From assembly GCF_001434335.1 (NCBI RefSeq), contig NZ_AZFM01000005.1, forward strand, positions 31,330 to 95,329: a stretch of 64,000 bases of DNA, in the 5' to 3' direction. Position numbers and translations under genes: made by a program. Shown here piece by piece: positions 1 to 8,431 of the stretch. Within the stretch, counting starts at the first letter, position 1, and every line of letters begins with the position of its first letter. The stretch is from Lactobacillus kalixensis DSM 16043. Lineage in GTDB: Bacteria; Bacillota; Bacilli; Lactobacillales; Lactobacillaceae. Under the pieces are notes generated by a model, which was given only the letters and a program-made list of their open reading frames with translations, was not told the DNA's origin and made no database searches.

Positions 1-471
1 AATCAGCGTAATCATAAAACCCATGGTGAAGCCTGAAAACAATTCACCTAATGGTAAATTTGAAATTGGGACAGGTCCTGATGAATATAAATATCCAACT
101 GCAAAGCAGAAGATTCCCATCCATAGAACAGCTAGCCCCGCTTTAACAACTAACCAAAGGCCAAGAATAGTAGAAATAACTGTAAAGACAATCATTAAAG
201 TTAAAACTAATTTTGGCGAAATATTCTCTCTACCAATAATATTAGTCTTTTGTTGATACTCTTTATTATCAGCATGATAGTAATCGCTGTAATTATCCAA
301 CATATCAACAACCATATTAAATAAAAACATGGCAATAAAAAATACTACTGATAATTGCCAATTTAGCTGATGAAAATAGTAATAGCTAAAACATAACCCT
401 AGCAAAAACGGGATGACACTTGCAGTCTTAGCTTTTATTTCAACAAGCTCTAAAAAAACACTCAAAGACAA
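1..471 (-). CDS. menA: MenA-like UbiA-family prenyltransferase, 3' part cut by window edge
   Basis: Likely membrane prenyltransferase attaching a polyprenyl chain to 1,4-dihydroxy-2-naphthoate, a late step of menaquinone synthesis. The first 157 codons are visible and continue off the left edge. They are strongly hydrophobic and contain the Asp-rich segment DMLDNYSDYYHA (the NDxxD-type diphosphate/Mg site of UbiA enzymes) and a second MenA-like segment PVPISNLPLGELFSG. There is no ATG near the N-terminus. I chose TTG at 471 because an AGGGAG SD lies about 9 nt upstream; TTG at 465 is an alternative. It diverges from the polyprenyl synthase gene that would make its lipid substrate. The UbiA family is clear; the MenA assignment rests on the second motif and the neighbours. 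Confidence 0.8.
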   Translation of the reverse strand, partial: MSLSVFLELVEIKAKTASVIPFLLGLCFSYYYFHQLNWQLSVVFFIAMFLFNMVVDMLDNYSDYYHADNKEYQQKTNIIGRENISPKLVLTLMIVFTVISTILGLWLVVKAGLAVLWMGIFCFAVGYLYSSGPVPISNLPLGELFSGFTMGFMITLI

Positions 472-598
472 AGATGGCCACTCCCTTTCAAAGGAATCAA
501 AACTGAATCTTTTATTATTTATTTTAATATTAGTAAAGGCTAAAATAAATAATAGTGTTAAGATACGTGCATTTGTATAGAACTAGAAAGTATTACTT

Positions 599-1579
599 AT
601 GAATAAGAAACAAGCTTGGGAACAATATCCTTTAATCAAGAATGAATTGAAGCAAGTAAATCAATGTATTGAACAAACCATTTCAACACCACATTTGGAG
701 CTGCAAGAAGCACTAAGAGCAATGGCTAATAATGGTGGTAAGTATTTACGACCAAGTTTATTGATTTTAGCTGCTAAAATTGCAGGTCAGATTAATGAAC
801 AGGTAATTCATCTTGCCAGCTCAATCGAAATCTTACATATGGCTACTCTTATTCATGATGACATCATTGATGATGCTGATGAACGCCGTGGCAAAGTTTC
901 AATCCAAAGCCGCTTTGGCAAAGATACAGCCGTTTATGCCGGTGATTTATTATTCACTGACTTCTTTGATCTAATGTTAAACACTGACCTTGATCATGAA
1001 TATATGGTTAAGAATGCACGCACAATGACTAAAATACTAAATGGTGAATTAAATCAAATGGCTGACCGCTTCAACGTAGAGCAAACCTTTGACAACTATT
1101 TAGAAAATATTAAAGGTAAAACTGCTGCCTTGTTCAAATTAGCCGCTGAAGAAGGTGCCTATTATGGCGGTGGCAATTCAAAAATGGTTGCTACCTTGGC
1201 TGCTTTCGGTGAGAACCTTGGTATTGCCTTCCAAATGATTGACGATATTTTAGATTACACTGGAGCACATACTTTAAACAAACCTGTCCTTGAAGATGTT
1301 GCCACTGGTGTTTATTCCTTACCACTACTTCTTGCTCTAAACGTGCCAGATTTGAAGGAAAAACTGACGCCACTCCTTAACAAGAAACTTGAAATGACCA
1401 AAGATGATCTTCTTCAGGTTCAAAAAATCATTTTAAATAGTTCTGCAATTAAGCAAAGTCACATAATTGCAAGAAAATATACACAAATGGCAATTGATCA
1501 ACTTGATCTTCTCCCAAATAGTCCAGCACGTAAGATCCTTAAGCAATTGACTAGCCAATTGCTAGATCGAACCAGATAA
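599..1579 (+). CDS. Polyprenyl diphosphate synthase (trans-prenyltransferase)
   Basis: All-trans isoprenyl diphosphate synthase, probably making the side chain used by the neighbouring MenA. The 326 aa are typical of the heptaprenyl/octaprenyl synthase family. The first Asp-rich motif DDIID lies at residues 87-91, followed by DERRG, and the second, DDILD, at 215-219. KYLRPSL near residue 48 matches the conserved GGKxxRP substrate-binding segment. The gene is transcribed alone on the + strand and its stop lies 1 nt from the end of the convergent menG. The SD is weak (AGAAAG). Chain length cannot be read from sequence, so a HepT-like name is plausible but not proven. Confidence 0.9.
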   Translation: MNKKQAWEQYPLIKNELKQVNQCIEQTISTPHLELQEALRAMANNGGKYLRPSLLILAAKIAGQINEQVIHLASSIEILHMATLIHDDIIDDADERRGKVSIQSRFGKDTAVYAGDLLFTDFFDLMLNTDLDHEYMVKNARTMTKILNGELNQMADRFNVEQTFDNYLENIKGKTAALFKLAAEEGAYYGGGNSKMVATLAAFGENLGIAFQMIDDILDYTGAHTLNKPVLEDVATGVYSLPLLLALNVPDLKEKLTPLLNKKLEMTKDDLLQVQKIILNSSAIKQSHIIARKYTQMAIDQLDLLPNSPARKILKQLTSQLLDRTR

Positions 1580-1580
1580 A

Positions 1581-2291
1581 TTATTTTTTCTGACCAATAT
1601 GGATTGCACCAACTCCCCATGTGAGTTTCGTTACTGATACATCCTTAAAACCTTTTTCTTCCATTAGTTCCTTAAGTTGAACTGCAGAGAAAAAGTTTTT
1701 TGACGTTTTGGACAAATATCGATAATCTGCAACTTTATTACGAGTTAATTTTGCAAAATAGGGAAAAAGCTTGAAATAAAGGTTCCAGCCCAACTTAATC
1801 ACTGGATTAGTTGGCTGCGACATTTCCAAAACTGCAAAACATCCTCCCGGCTTTAGAACTCGATAAACTTCACTCGTCACTTGTCTAGCATCTGGAACAT
1901 TGCGTAATCCAAAACAAATCGTGACTAGATCAAAAGAGTCATCTCTAAAAGGCAAATCCATTGCATTACCTTTCACCCAATCAATTGATTCATCTAGCTT
2001 TTTTTCCTTGCTTTTTCGTTTAGCGATCTTAAGCATCGGCTCATTAAAATCAAGTCCGACAACTCGGTCTCCTTTTTTTAATAAATCAATCGTTGAATCA
2101 CCGGTGCCGCAACATAAATCCAGGAAGTTATTTTGATTCTCTGGATTCAATGTGTCTAAAAAGAGCCGACGCCACTTTTTTTGTATACCCAAACTGATAA
2201 TGTTATTCATCACATCGTATTTGGGAGCCACTCTACTAAAAATATTATGAACTTCTTCTTCTGAAACTCTGTTAGTTAAACTCATTTTCAC
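1581..2291 (-). CDS. menG: Demethylmenaquinone methyltransferase (UbiE/MenG family)
   Basis: SAM-dependent C-methyltransferase that would convert demethylmenaquinone to menaquinone. The 236 aa carry the SAM-binding motif LDLCCGTGD (residues 57-65), a GLDFNEPML strand, the family segment FGLRNVPDA, and RVLKPGGCFAVLE near the middle. It is the last gene of the cyd cluster. The cydD stop TAG is followed directly by the GTG start (TAGGTG), with AAGG about 7 nt upstream, so translational coupling is likely. ATG at 2285 is an alternative start. Its place behind cydABCD links quinone maturation to the oxidase that uses it. Confidence 0.9.
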   Translation of the reverse strand: MKMSLTNRVSEEEVHNIFSRVAPKYDVMNNIISLGIQKKWRRLFLDTLNPENQNNFLDLCCGTGDSTIDLLKKGDRVVGLDFNEPMLKIAKRKSKEKKLDESIDWVKGNAMDLPFRDDSFDLVTICFGLRNVPDARQVTSEVYRVLKPGGCFAVLEMSQPTNPVIKLGWNLYFKLFPYFAKLTRNKVADYRYLSKTSKNFFSAVQLKELMEEKGFKDVSVTKLTWGVGAIHIGQKK

Positions 2292-4040
2292 CTAAATACC
2301 TTGATCTGCGCGCTTTAATTCACGATAGCGTTTTTCATTTTCCCATAATTCTTGCGGCGACCCTTGCATATTAATTCGTCCATTTTCAATGAACACAACC
2401 TGATCCATTTGGTCGATTCCTTTCAAGTGGTGAGTAATCCAAATCAATGTCTTAGTTTTTAACTGACTCATAAATGTATCAATCACCGCTTGTTCAGTTA
2501 CTGGATCGAGTCCCACAGTCGGCTCATCTAACAACACAATTGGCGTATCTTTCAGTAAAATTCGGGCTAACGCCAAACGGTGTCTTTCACCTCCAGAAAA
2601 CCGCAAACCAGCTTCATCAACTTCGGTATCTAAACCTTTTGGTAAATTTTGCACCATTTCATCAAGACCAACTCGTCTTAACACATCCCATAACTGCTCT
2701 TCATTTGCATCTTCATTACCTAATCGTAAGTTGTTAGCAATTGTCGTGTTAAATAAGTACGGTTTTTGGTTAATGACACTAAAATATTTTGCCATTTGGT
2801 CACCAAACTGGTCAGTTTCAATTCCATTTAAGGTAACTTGACCACTAGTCGGCGAATAGTCGCCACGAAGTAAAGAGGCTAAGGTACTTTTACCTGCACC
2901 TGAGCGACCCAAAATTGCCAGTTTTTCGCCAGGTTTAATATCAAGGCTAATTCCTCTTAAGACTTCTTTTTCAGTCTTAGGATACGTATAACGGACATCT
3001 ATTAAGGAAATCTCATAAGGCGCGGTTATGTTGATCTCTTTTATTTTTTTATTGTCTGCTTTTGGCAAATTATTTAAGCGATCAAGCGAATCCTTATAGA
3101 CATTTGTTTCTTGAGCAGCAGCAGGCAATGCTGCAAATGCTTCAACCATTGGAAAAACAGCCAAAACGAAGGCAGCAATCCAATTAGTATAGTCATACGA
3201 ACGCCCGCCAAACTTGATTGAACCCCAAATGACTAAGCTAACAATAATCAAAAGATATAGCATTTGAACCAAAAAATCACGAAGACGTTCAAACTTTTTC
3301 ATTGCTCTATTAACAACAAGCAAGTTCTTCTGACTATTAACGTGTAATTTTAAAAATTCATTACTACGACCAGACAAAATCCAATCGGTAACACCCATAA
3401 CGTTATCAGTTAAATCAATGTAAAGTTCATCTTGAACCTGCTTTTGATAGCTTTGACGTGCACCGTTAACTAGAACTGACCAGATTGGAATAGCAAAAAT
3501 CATAAGGCCATATACTAAGAGCATCCATAATCCCATTAGAGGTGACAATGCTCCAAGTCCAATTACAATAACTGCGTATAGACCATAGGCAACAAACATT
3601 GGGAAGATCGTTCTCAAATAGAGATTTTGGATGTGACTAACATCATCTGAAAGTAGCCCTAACACATCCCCCAATTGGTATTTACTAGTAAAGGTTGTGG
3701 CGTCCTTTTCCAGTGAATCATAGAGCTTCTGTCTAAATTTAGAAGTCATCTTTAACACCCAATTGTGACTCACTAATCGTTCGATATACCGCACTGCTGG
3801 TCTGGCAATTCCAAAAGCTCTAGTCAATACAATAGGAACATAAATCAATAGAATATTTTCAGGTTTTGTCGCAGCTTTACTAATTAAGTAGCCGGCGCAA
3901 AACATTAATCCGCCACCACAAATGAAAGTTAAAATCCCAAGAAATATAGCTAAAATTAGTGTCTTTTTATATTGTTTAATGAACGGGCGAACCCAGCGAT
4001 CGTTTTTTAATGCTTTTAAAATTGGAATCTTATTAATCAT
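2292..4040 (-). CDS. cydD: CydD-type ABC transporter subunit (cytochrome bd assembly)
   Basis: One half of the heterodimeric CydCD ABC exporter needed for cytochrome bd maturation (glutathione/cysteine export and heme handling in studied bacteria). It has an N-terminal six-helix membrane domain and a C-terminal ATPase domain with Walker A GRSGAGKST, signature FSGGERHRLAL, Walker B IVLLDEPT and switch His in WITHHLKG. I prefer ATG 4040, giving an 8-nt overlap with cydC and AAGGG 8 nt upstream, over GTG 4049. CydC and CydD names are swapped between E. coli and B. subtilis; here they simply follow gene order. Confidence 0.88.
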   Translation of the reverse strand: MINKIPILKALKNDRWVRPFIKQYKKTLILAIFLGILTFICGGGLMFCAGYLISKAATKPENILLIYVPIVLTRAFGIARPAVRYIERLVSHNWVLKMTSKFRQKLYDSLEKDATTFTSKYQLGDVLGLLSDDVSHIQNLYLRTIFPMFVAYGLYAVIVIGLGALSPLMGLWMLLVYGLMIFAIPIWSVLVNGARQSYQKQVQDELYIDLTDNVMGVTDWILSGRSNEFLKLHVNSQKNLLVVNRAMKKFERLRDFLVQMLYLLIIVSLVIWGSIKFGGRSYDYTNWIAAFVLAVFPMVEAFAALPAAAQETNVYKDSLDRLNNLPKADNKKIKEINITAPYEISLIDVRYTYPKTEKEVLRGISLDIKPGEKLAILGRSGAGKSTLASLLRGDYSPTSGQVTLNGIETDQFGDQMAKYFSVINQKPYLFNTTIANNLRLGNEDANEEQLWDVLRRVGLDEMVQNLPKGLDTEVDEAGLRFSGGERHRLALARILLKDTPIVLLDEPTVGLDPVTEQAVIDTFMSQLKTKTLIWITHHLKGIDQMDQVVFIENGRINMQGSPQELWENEKRYRELKRADQGI

Positions 4041-5748
4041 CTCGCTCACCCTTCATTTGCTTAGTTAACTGCTTGAAGTAACCATCACTTTCTTGAAGTT
4101 CTTCAAGCGTTCCTTGTTCAACTAATTGACCATGGTTCATCACTAAGATATAATCCATTTCTTTTAGCCAATGCAATCTATGAGTCGCAAACAAGACTAA
4201 ACGTTGATTCATCAATGGGATCATCCGCTTTTTTAAATCAATCTCAGTTTCAATATCCAAATGCGCTGTCGGTTCATCAAAGATCATTATTTTTCGTTCT
4301 TGATCTAAAAGAGCTCGAGCCAATGCAATTCTTTGTGCTTGACCACCAGATAAGACCCGCTTACCTTGTCCAATTACAGTATCAAGACCTTCTGGTAAGT
4401 CATTTAATAAATCATCTAGCCCCATTACATGAATAGCTTCTTTAATTTCTTCATCACTCGCATTTGGTGTATAAAAGGCAATATTTTCGCGCAAACTCTT
4501 AGTGAAAACATAAGGTTGCTGTGGAATATAGATCATTTGCTTTTGCCAGTCTGGAATGTTCATCGTATTTACGGCGCGGTCTTGAATATTAATCTCTGCA
4601 TCAATAGGTGTCAAAAAACCGCTAAGTAAGTTGATCAAAGTAGTTTTCCCTGACCCACTCATACCGACAATTCCAATCTTTTGATAGCCTTTAACAGTTA
4701 AATTTACTGGACCAATCTCGGCGCCTTCCTTATAGTTAAAGCGCAAGTTAGAAACAATCAATTCATCGCTATCACGCCAATCATGAAGCGAAATTTCTTC
4801 ACTTGGTTCTTTGGGCAAATTGATCAATTCGTTAATGCGAGCAAAAGCATTCTTTCCATTCAAAGTTGCGTGAAAGTCACCGGCAAAATTACGAATCGGT
4901 AAGAAATATTCCGGTGCCAAAATCAAAATTCCTAAAGCTGGGAATAAATTGATCTTGCCATTCATTAGGTCAAAACCAAGGAAAACTGCAATAATTGCAA
5001 TTGATAAAGTAGTGAAGAAATCAAGTGCAAAAGTTGACAACATCGCTACTTTTAAGACTGACATTGTCCTCTTTCTAAAACCTTCACTGGTCTTAAAAAT
5101 ACTGTTAGAGTACAGCTTACTTAAACCTAAATATTTCAAAGTATCAATTCCGCGCAAGGAATCAATGAAGTTATTGGACAAAACTTGAAAATTACCAAAC
5201 TGTTTAATTGCCTTATCTTGAGCTGATTTTCCCAAAATAATCATGAATAAAACAATCAATGGATAAGTTGTCAGTAAGATCACTGCTGATTTCCAATCAA
5301 GAAAAAGCATCCCAATAAAAAGCAAAACTGGAACAATCATCATTTCTAGAACCTTACTATAGATCAACTTAATGTAATTTCTTACTTCGTCAATTCCATC
5401 TAAGGACATGGTAATCAGCGACCCAGTTCCCTGCTTTTGCACTAGCGCCTGTCCTTCATCAAAGACTTTTTCTAGTAATTCAGCTCTCAAATTCTCTGAA
5501 ACTTCGCTTGAATAATCCGTCAGCCACGAATCACTCACAGCATTTAAGAATTGCCTGCAAGTAAAACATGCAATAAATACTAATAATAAAACTATATCTA
5601 GGGACTTTCCTTGCCATAACTTAGTTAAAACAAAGCTAAGCGATAACGCTTGTCCCATTATAAAAAAAGCTTGCAGAACTTCAAGCACTGCAAGTTTTTT
5701 TACGATTGAACTAGCGCCAGCAAGTTTAAATAGCTGTCGATCAATCAT
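4033..5748 (-). CDS. cydC: CydC-type ABC transporter subunit (cytochrome bd assembly)
   Basis: Partner half-transporter of the CydCD exporter, 571 aa. The membrane domain covers about residues 15-300. The ATPase domain has Walker A GMSGSGKTT, signature VLSGGQAQR, Walker B IMIFDEPT and the H-loop FATHRLHWL, all intact. The start overlaps the cydB stop by one base (TAATG), and its 3' end overlaps cydD, so the four cyd genes form one tightly coupled unit. Both ATPase domains of the pair look catalytically complete, unlike the exporter at 30-34 kb. Confidence 0.88.
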   Translation of the reverse strand: MIDRQLFKLAGASSIVKKLAVLEVLQAFFIMGQALSLSFVLTKLWQGKSLDIVLLLVFIACFTCRQFLNAVSDSWLTDYSSEVSENLRAELLEKVFDEGQALVQKQGTGSLITMSLDGIDEVRNYIKLIYSKVLEMMIVPVLLFIGMLFLDWKSAVILLTTYPLIVLFMIILGKSAQDKAIKQFGNFQVLSNNFIDSLRGIDTLKYLGLSKLYSNSIFKTSEGFRKRTMSVLKVAMLSTFALDFFTTLSIAIIAVFLGFDLMNGKINLFPALGILILAPEYFLPIRNFAGDFHATLNGKNAFARINELINLPKEPSEEISLHDWRDSDELIVSNLRFNYKEGAEIGPVNLTVKGYQKIGIVGMSGSGKTTLINLLSGFLTPIDAEINIQDRAVNTMNIPDWQKQMIYIPQQPYVFTKSLRENIAFYTPNASDEEIKEAIHVMGLDDLLNDLPEGLDTVIGQGKRVLSGGQAQRIALARALLDQERKIMIFDEPTAHLDIETEIDLKKRMIPLMNQRLVLFATHRLHWLKEMDYILVMNHGQLVEQGTLEELQESDGYFKQLTKQMKGERDD

Positions 5749-6764
5749 TACTTAACCTCACCAATCTTTGGCATTGAAATACGCTTGCGGAACATCCAGT
5801 AAGCCCAAATCGTGTAAGCCAAAACGCAAGGTACCAAAATAACAGTTGCAATAGTCATGACAATTAAAGTGTAGTTTGAAGATGAAGCACTTTGAATCAT
5901 TAAATCGTACTTACTGCTAATAGATGAGATCATCACGCGTGGGAACAAGCCACAGAAAATCAAAGCAACAAGTGAAATTAAAGTTAAACCACTGCAAGTT
6001 AAGGCAGCTGCTTGTGCATTTCTAAATACTGCAACATGTCCACCAACAGTAAAGCCAACGATTAAGACTAAGCAAAGTAAAGTCAAAATTGGGTGAACTT
6101 TAATAAAGTCAGTTTGGAAAAGTAGTAACAACGCAAAGACAACTTCGCCTGCATAAAGGACGTAGTAAAGAGCTTTAGCATAATTTTGAGCTCTCTCAGA
6201 AATAACACCCTTAGTCTTGATGGTGATGTAGTTCAACCCATGCATGTAACAAAGCAAGGTCAAAGCAATCCCGCCGACAACTGAGAACCAATTAATGTAA
6301 TCCCAGAAGCTAGCGCTCATATTACCTTTAGCATCAATTGGCATCCCTTTAATCATTGAAATGAACATTACACCTAAGAAGAAGGTTGCCATCAGACTAC
6401 CAATTGCCATTGTCTTATCCCAAACTGGCTTGCGATATTCTGGGCTGTGCTTACGGAATTCAAATGAAACCCCGCGAAGAATCAAACCAACCAAAATCAA
6501 AAGTAAGATAATGTAGTAACCTGAAAACAAAGTAGCATACCAGTATGGGAATGATGCAAACATGGCACCGCCGGCTGTAATAAGCCAAACTTCGTTACCG
6601 TCCCAAACTGGCCCAATGGTACTAATTACTTGAGTTTTTTCGTCTTCTGTATGGGCTAATGTCTCAACTGCCATTCCAACCCCGAAGTCAAAGCCGTCAA
6701 GGAAGAAGAAGCCTGAGAACAATACTCCAATTAAGACGAACCATAAAAATTGCAAGATTGACAT
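5748..6764 (-). CDS. cydB: Cytochrome bd ubiquinol/menaquinol oxidase subunit II
   Basis: Membrane subunit II of cytochrome bd oxidase, which with CydA reduces O2 to water using quinol electrons. The 338 aa consist largely of about 8-9 transmembrane helices. The N-terminal family segment FFLDGFDFGVGM and the loop GPVWDGNEVWLI are typical of CydB. The longest frame begins 19 codons earlier inside cydA, but ATG 6764 has an AAGGAGG SD at ideal spacing and leaves a 1-nt gap after the cydA stop. The gene ends in a TAATG junction with cydC. Confidence 0.95.
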   Translation of the reverse strand: MSILQFLWFVLIGVLFSGFFFLDGFDFGVGMAVETLAHTEDEKTQVISTIGPVWDGNEVWLITAGGAMFASFPYWYATLFSGYYIILLLILVGLILRGVSFEFRKHSPEYRKPVWDKTMAIGSLMATFFLGVMFISMIKGMPIDAKGNMSASFWDYINWFSVVGGIALTLLCYMHGLNYITIKTKGVISERAQNYAKALYYVLYAGEVVFALLLLFQTDFIKVHPILTLLCLVLIVGFTVGGHVAVFRNAQAAALTCSGLTLISLVALIFCGLFPRVMISSISSKYDLMIQSASSSNYTLIVMTIATVILVPCVLAYTIWAYWMFRKRISMPKIGEVK

Positions 6765-6765
6765 T

Positions 6766-8184
6766 TTAGAAGGCCTCCTTTGCAAATGGATCCATTCTCT
6801 TAGCGTCTTCTTTAGCAGCATATTCTTCTGGATCGTTATGCAAGAAGCGAACGATCAAACCAATCAAAATGATGGCTAATGTTGTGAACAAGCAGAAGTA
6901 AACAATATTTGAGAAGAGCAATTGTCCTGCTGTTACTGAAGGTGAAACGCTTTGAGCAATAGTAAATAAACCGTAAACTGTCCAAGGTGCACGACCAAGT
7001 TCAGTAATGAGCCAACCTGCAGTGTTTGCAAGGAATGGTGAGAAGGTCAATAATGCCATAATCCAAAGGAAGAAACGATTGCCCTTCTTACCTTTACGAG
7101 TAACAATTAACCCAATTAATGACATTAAGAATAATAGTGCAGCAAATCCACACATAATTCTAAATGACCAGAACAAAGTGTTTACTGGAACATAGTAATC
7201 CATCTTATGGTTATCAATTGTAGTTCCATATTTCTTTTGTAGTTCTTTATTTACTTCTTCCATACCTTTTACAGAACCTGTAGTTTTACCGTATGAAAGA
7301 ATACTTAACATGTCAGGAATATCAATTCCCTTAACTTCATGCGTCTTAGGGTTAGCAATAGCAACTACAGTCCACGGTGCTCTTTCACCAGTTGTCTTAT
7401 AGACAGCTTCAGTAGCGGCAAACTTCATTGGTTGTTCAGTAATGGTATAGCGCATTTGCACGTCACCTACTGCAATTGAACCTAATGAGAAGATCAACAT
7501 TAAAACCATACCAATACGCATTGTCTTGTGGTAAATAGCCTTGTTAGCTTCTGACAAGTCATGCTTTTTTAGTAATTGGAAAGCTGCTAATCCAGTAATA
7601 ATAGTTGCACCTGTAAGTAAAGCGCCAGTGAGTACGTGCCCCAATTCATACATTAATTGTGGGTTAGTCAAAAGTGCACCGAAGTTTGACATTTCAGCAC
7701 GACCATTTCTTAAAGTAAAGCCTACTGGGTGCTGCATAAATGAATTAGCTGTCAAAATCCAAAGTGCTGAAGTTACTGTACCAAACACGATCATCCAAGC
7801 AAAGAATAGGTGTAAGCCCTTCTTAACGCGATCCCAGGTAAACATCCAAAGACCAATAAAAGTTGATTCAATAAAGAATGACAATAGTGCTTCAAAAGCT
7901 AGTGGAGCCCCAAAAATGTCACCCATAAATCTTGAATAATCAGACCAGTTCATACCAAACTGGAATTCTTGGATAAGCCCAGTTACAACTCCCACTGCAA
8001 AACTCAAAAGGAAAATGTTTCCCCAGAACTTCGTCATTTTTTTGTAACTAGGATTTCCTGTACGCACGTACATCGATTCCATAATGGCAACTACGAATAC
8101 CGTACCAATTGAAAATGGTACAAAGAAAAAGTGAAAGACAGTTGTCATTGCGAATTGGAAACGTGCCAAACTTAACACATCCAT
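6766..8184 (-). CDS. cydA: Cytochrome bd oxidase subunit I
   Basis: Heme-bearing subunit I of cytochrome bd, 472 aa, a multi-helix membrane protein. Visible landmarks are the N-terminal SLARFQFAMTTVFHFFFVPF, which carries a heme-ligand His, a second candidate ligand in ELGHVLTGALLTGA, the QPMKFAATEA segment of the quinol loop, and GRAPWTVYGL near the C-terminus. The periplasmic Q loop looks short, as in Firmicutes. The start has a perfect GGAGG SD. It is the first gene of cydABCD-menG. No heme synthesis genes are in view, so heme is probably taken from the surroundings. Confidence 0.96.
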   Translation of the reverse strand: MDVLSLARFQFAMTTVFHFFFVPFSIGTVFVVAIMESMYVRTGNPSYKKMTKFWGNIFLLSFAVGVVTGLIQEFQFGMNWSDYSRFMGDIFGAPLAFEALLSFFIESTFIGLWMFTWDRVKKGLHLFFAWMIVFGTVTSALWILTANSFMQHPVGFTLRNGRAEMSNFGALLTNPQLMYELGHVLTGALLTGATIITGLAAFQLLKKHDLSEANKAIYHKTMRIGMVLMLIFSLGSIAVGDVQMRYTITEQPMKFAATEAVYKTTGERAPWTVVAIANPKTHEVKGIDIPDMLSILSYGKTTGSVKGMEEVNKELQKKYGTTIDNHKMDYYVPVNTLFWSFRIMCGFAALLFLMSLIGLIVTRKGKKGNRFFLWIMALLTFSPFLANTAGWLITELGRAPWTVYGLFTIAQSVSPSVTAGQLLFSNIVYFCLFTTLAIILIGLIVRFLHNDPEEYAAKEDAKRMDPFAKEAF

Positions 8185-8306
8185 AATTACGCCTCCGTCG
8201 AATTTCTAATTCCTCATACAAAATTATCTTCAATTTAAGTTTACACCTCCATTTTTTCCTTGCAAGTCGCACGCTTATGCGCTTTCAGCAATGTTATCTT
8301 ATTTTA

Positions 8307-8336
8307 ATTATAGATTATTCTTCTTAAGCGGCTCAA
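8307..8336 (-). promoter_or_regulatory. Probable promoter of cydABCD-menG
   Basis: On the minus strand, -35 TTGAGC (8331-8336) and -10 TATAAT (8307-8312) are separated by 18 bp. The predicted start leaves a leader of about 115-120 nt before cydA. That leader contains a second strong SD-like GGAGGTG near 8244-8250 with no obvious gene of its own. Confidence 0.55.
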
Positions 8337-8363
8337 TCCGACAGCGCGCAGTTATTTAACACG

Positions 8364-8388
8364 TAAAAAAAGCCCAACAAGCGGGCTT
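8364..8388 (-). terminator. Rho-independent terminator of the LCP gene
   Basis: AAGCCC / GGGCTT hairpin (8370-8388) followed on the minus strand by a run of seven T. It lies 43 bp downstream of the LCP gene stop and upstream of the cyd promoter, so it insulates cyd from read-through. Confidence 0.8.
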
Positions 8389-8431
8389 AAAAAAATTACA
8401 ATGTTATTTTGAACTTTATTATTTTTTTCAT

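Noticed and set aside
8048..8272. 74-codon frame on the minus strand across the cyd leader and cydA start
   Set aside because: It overlaps cydA in another frame, is rich in Arg/Cys without a family pattern, and is best explained as a shadow of cydA. Only its upstream SD-like sequence was kept as a finding.
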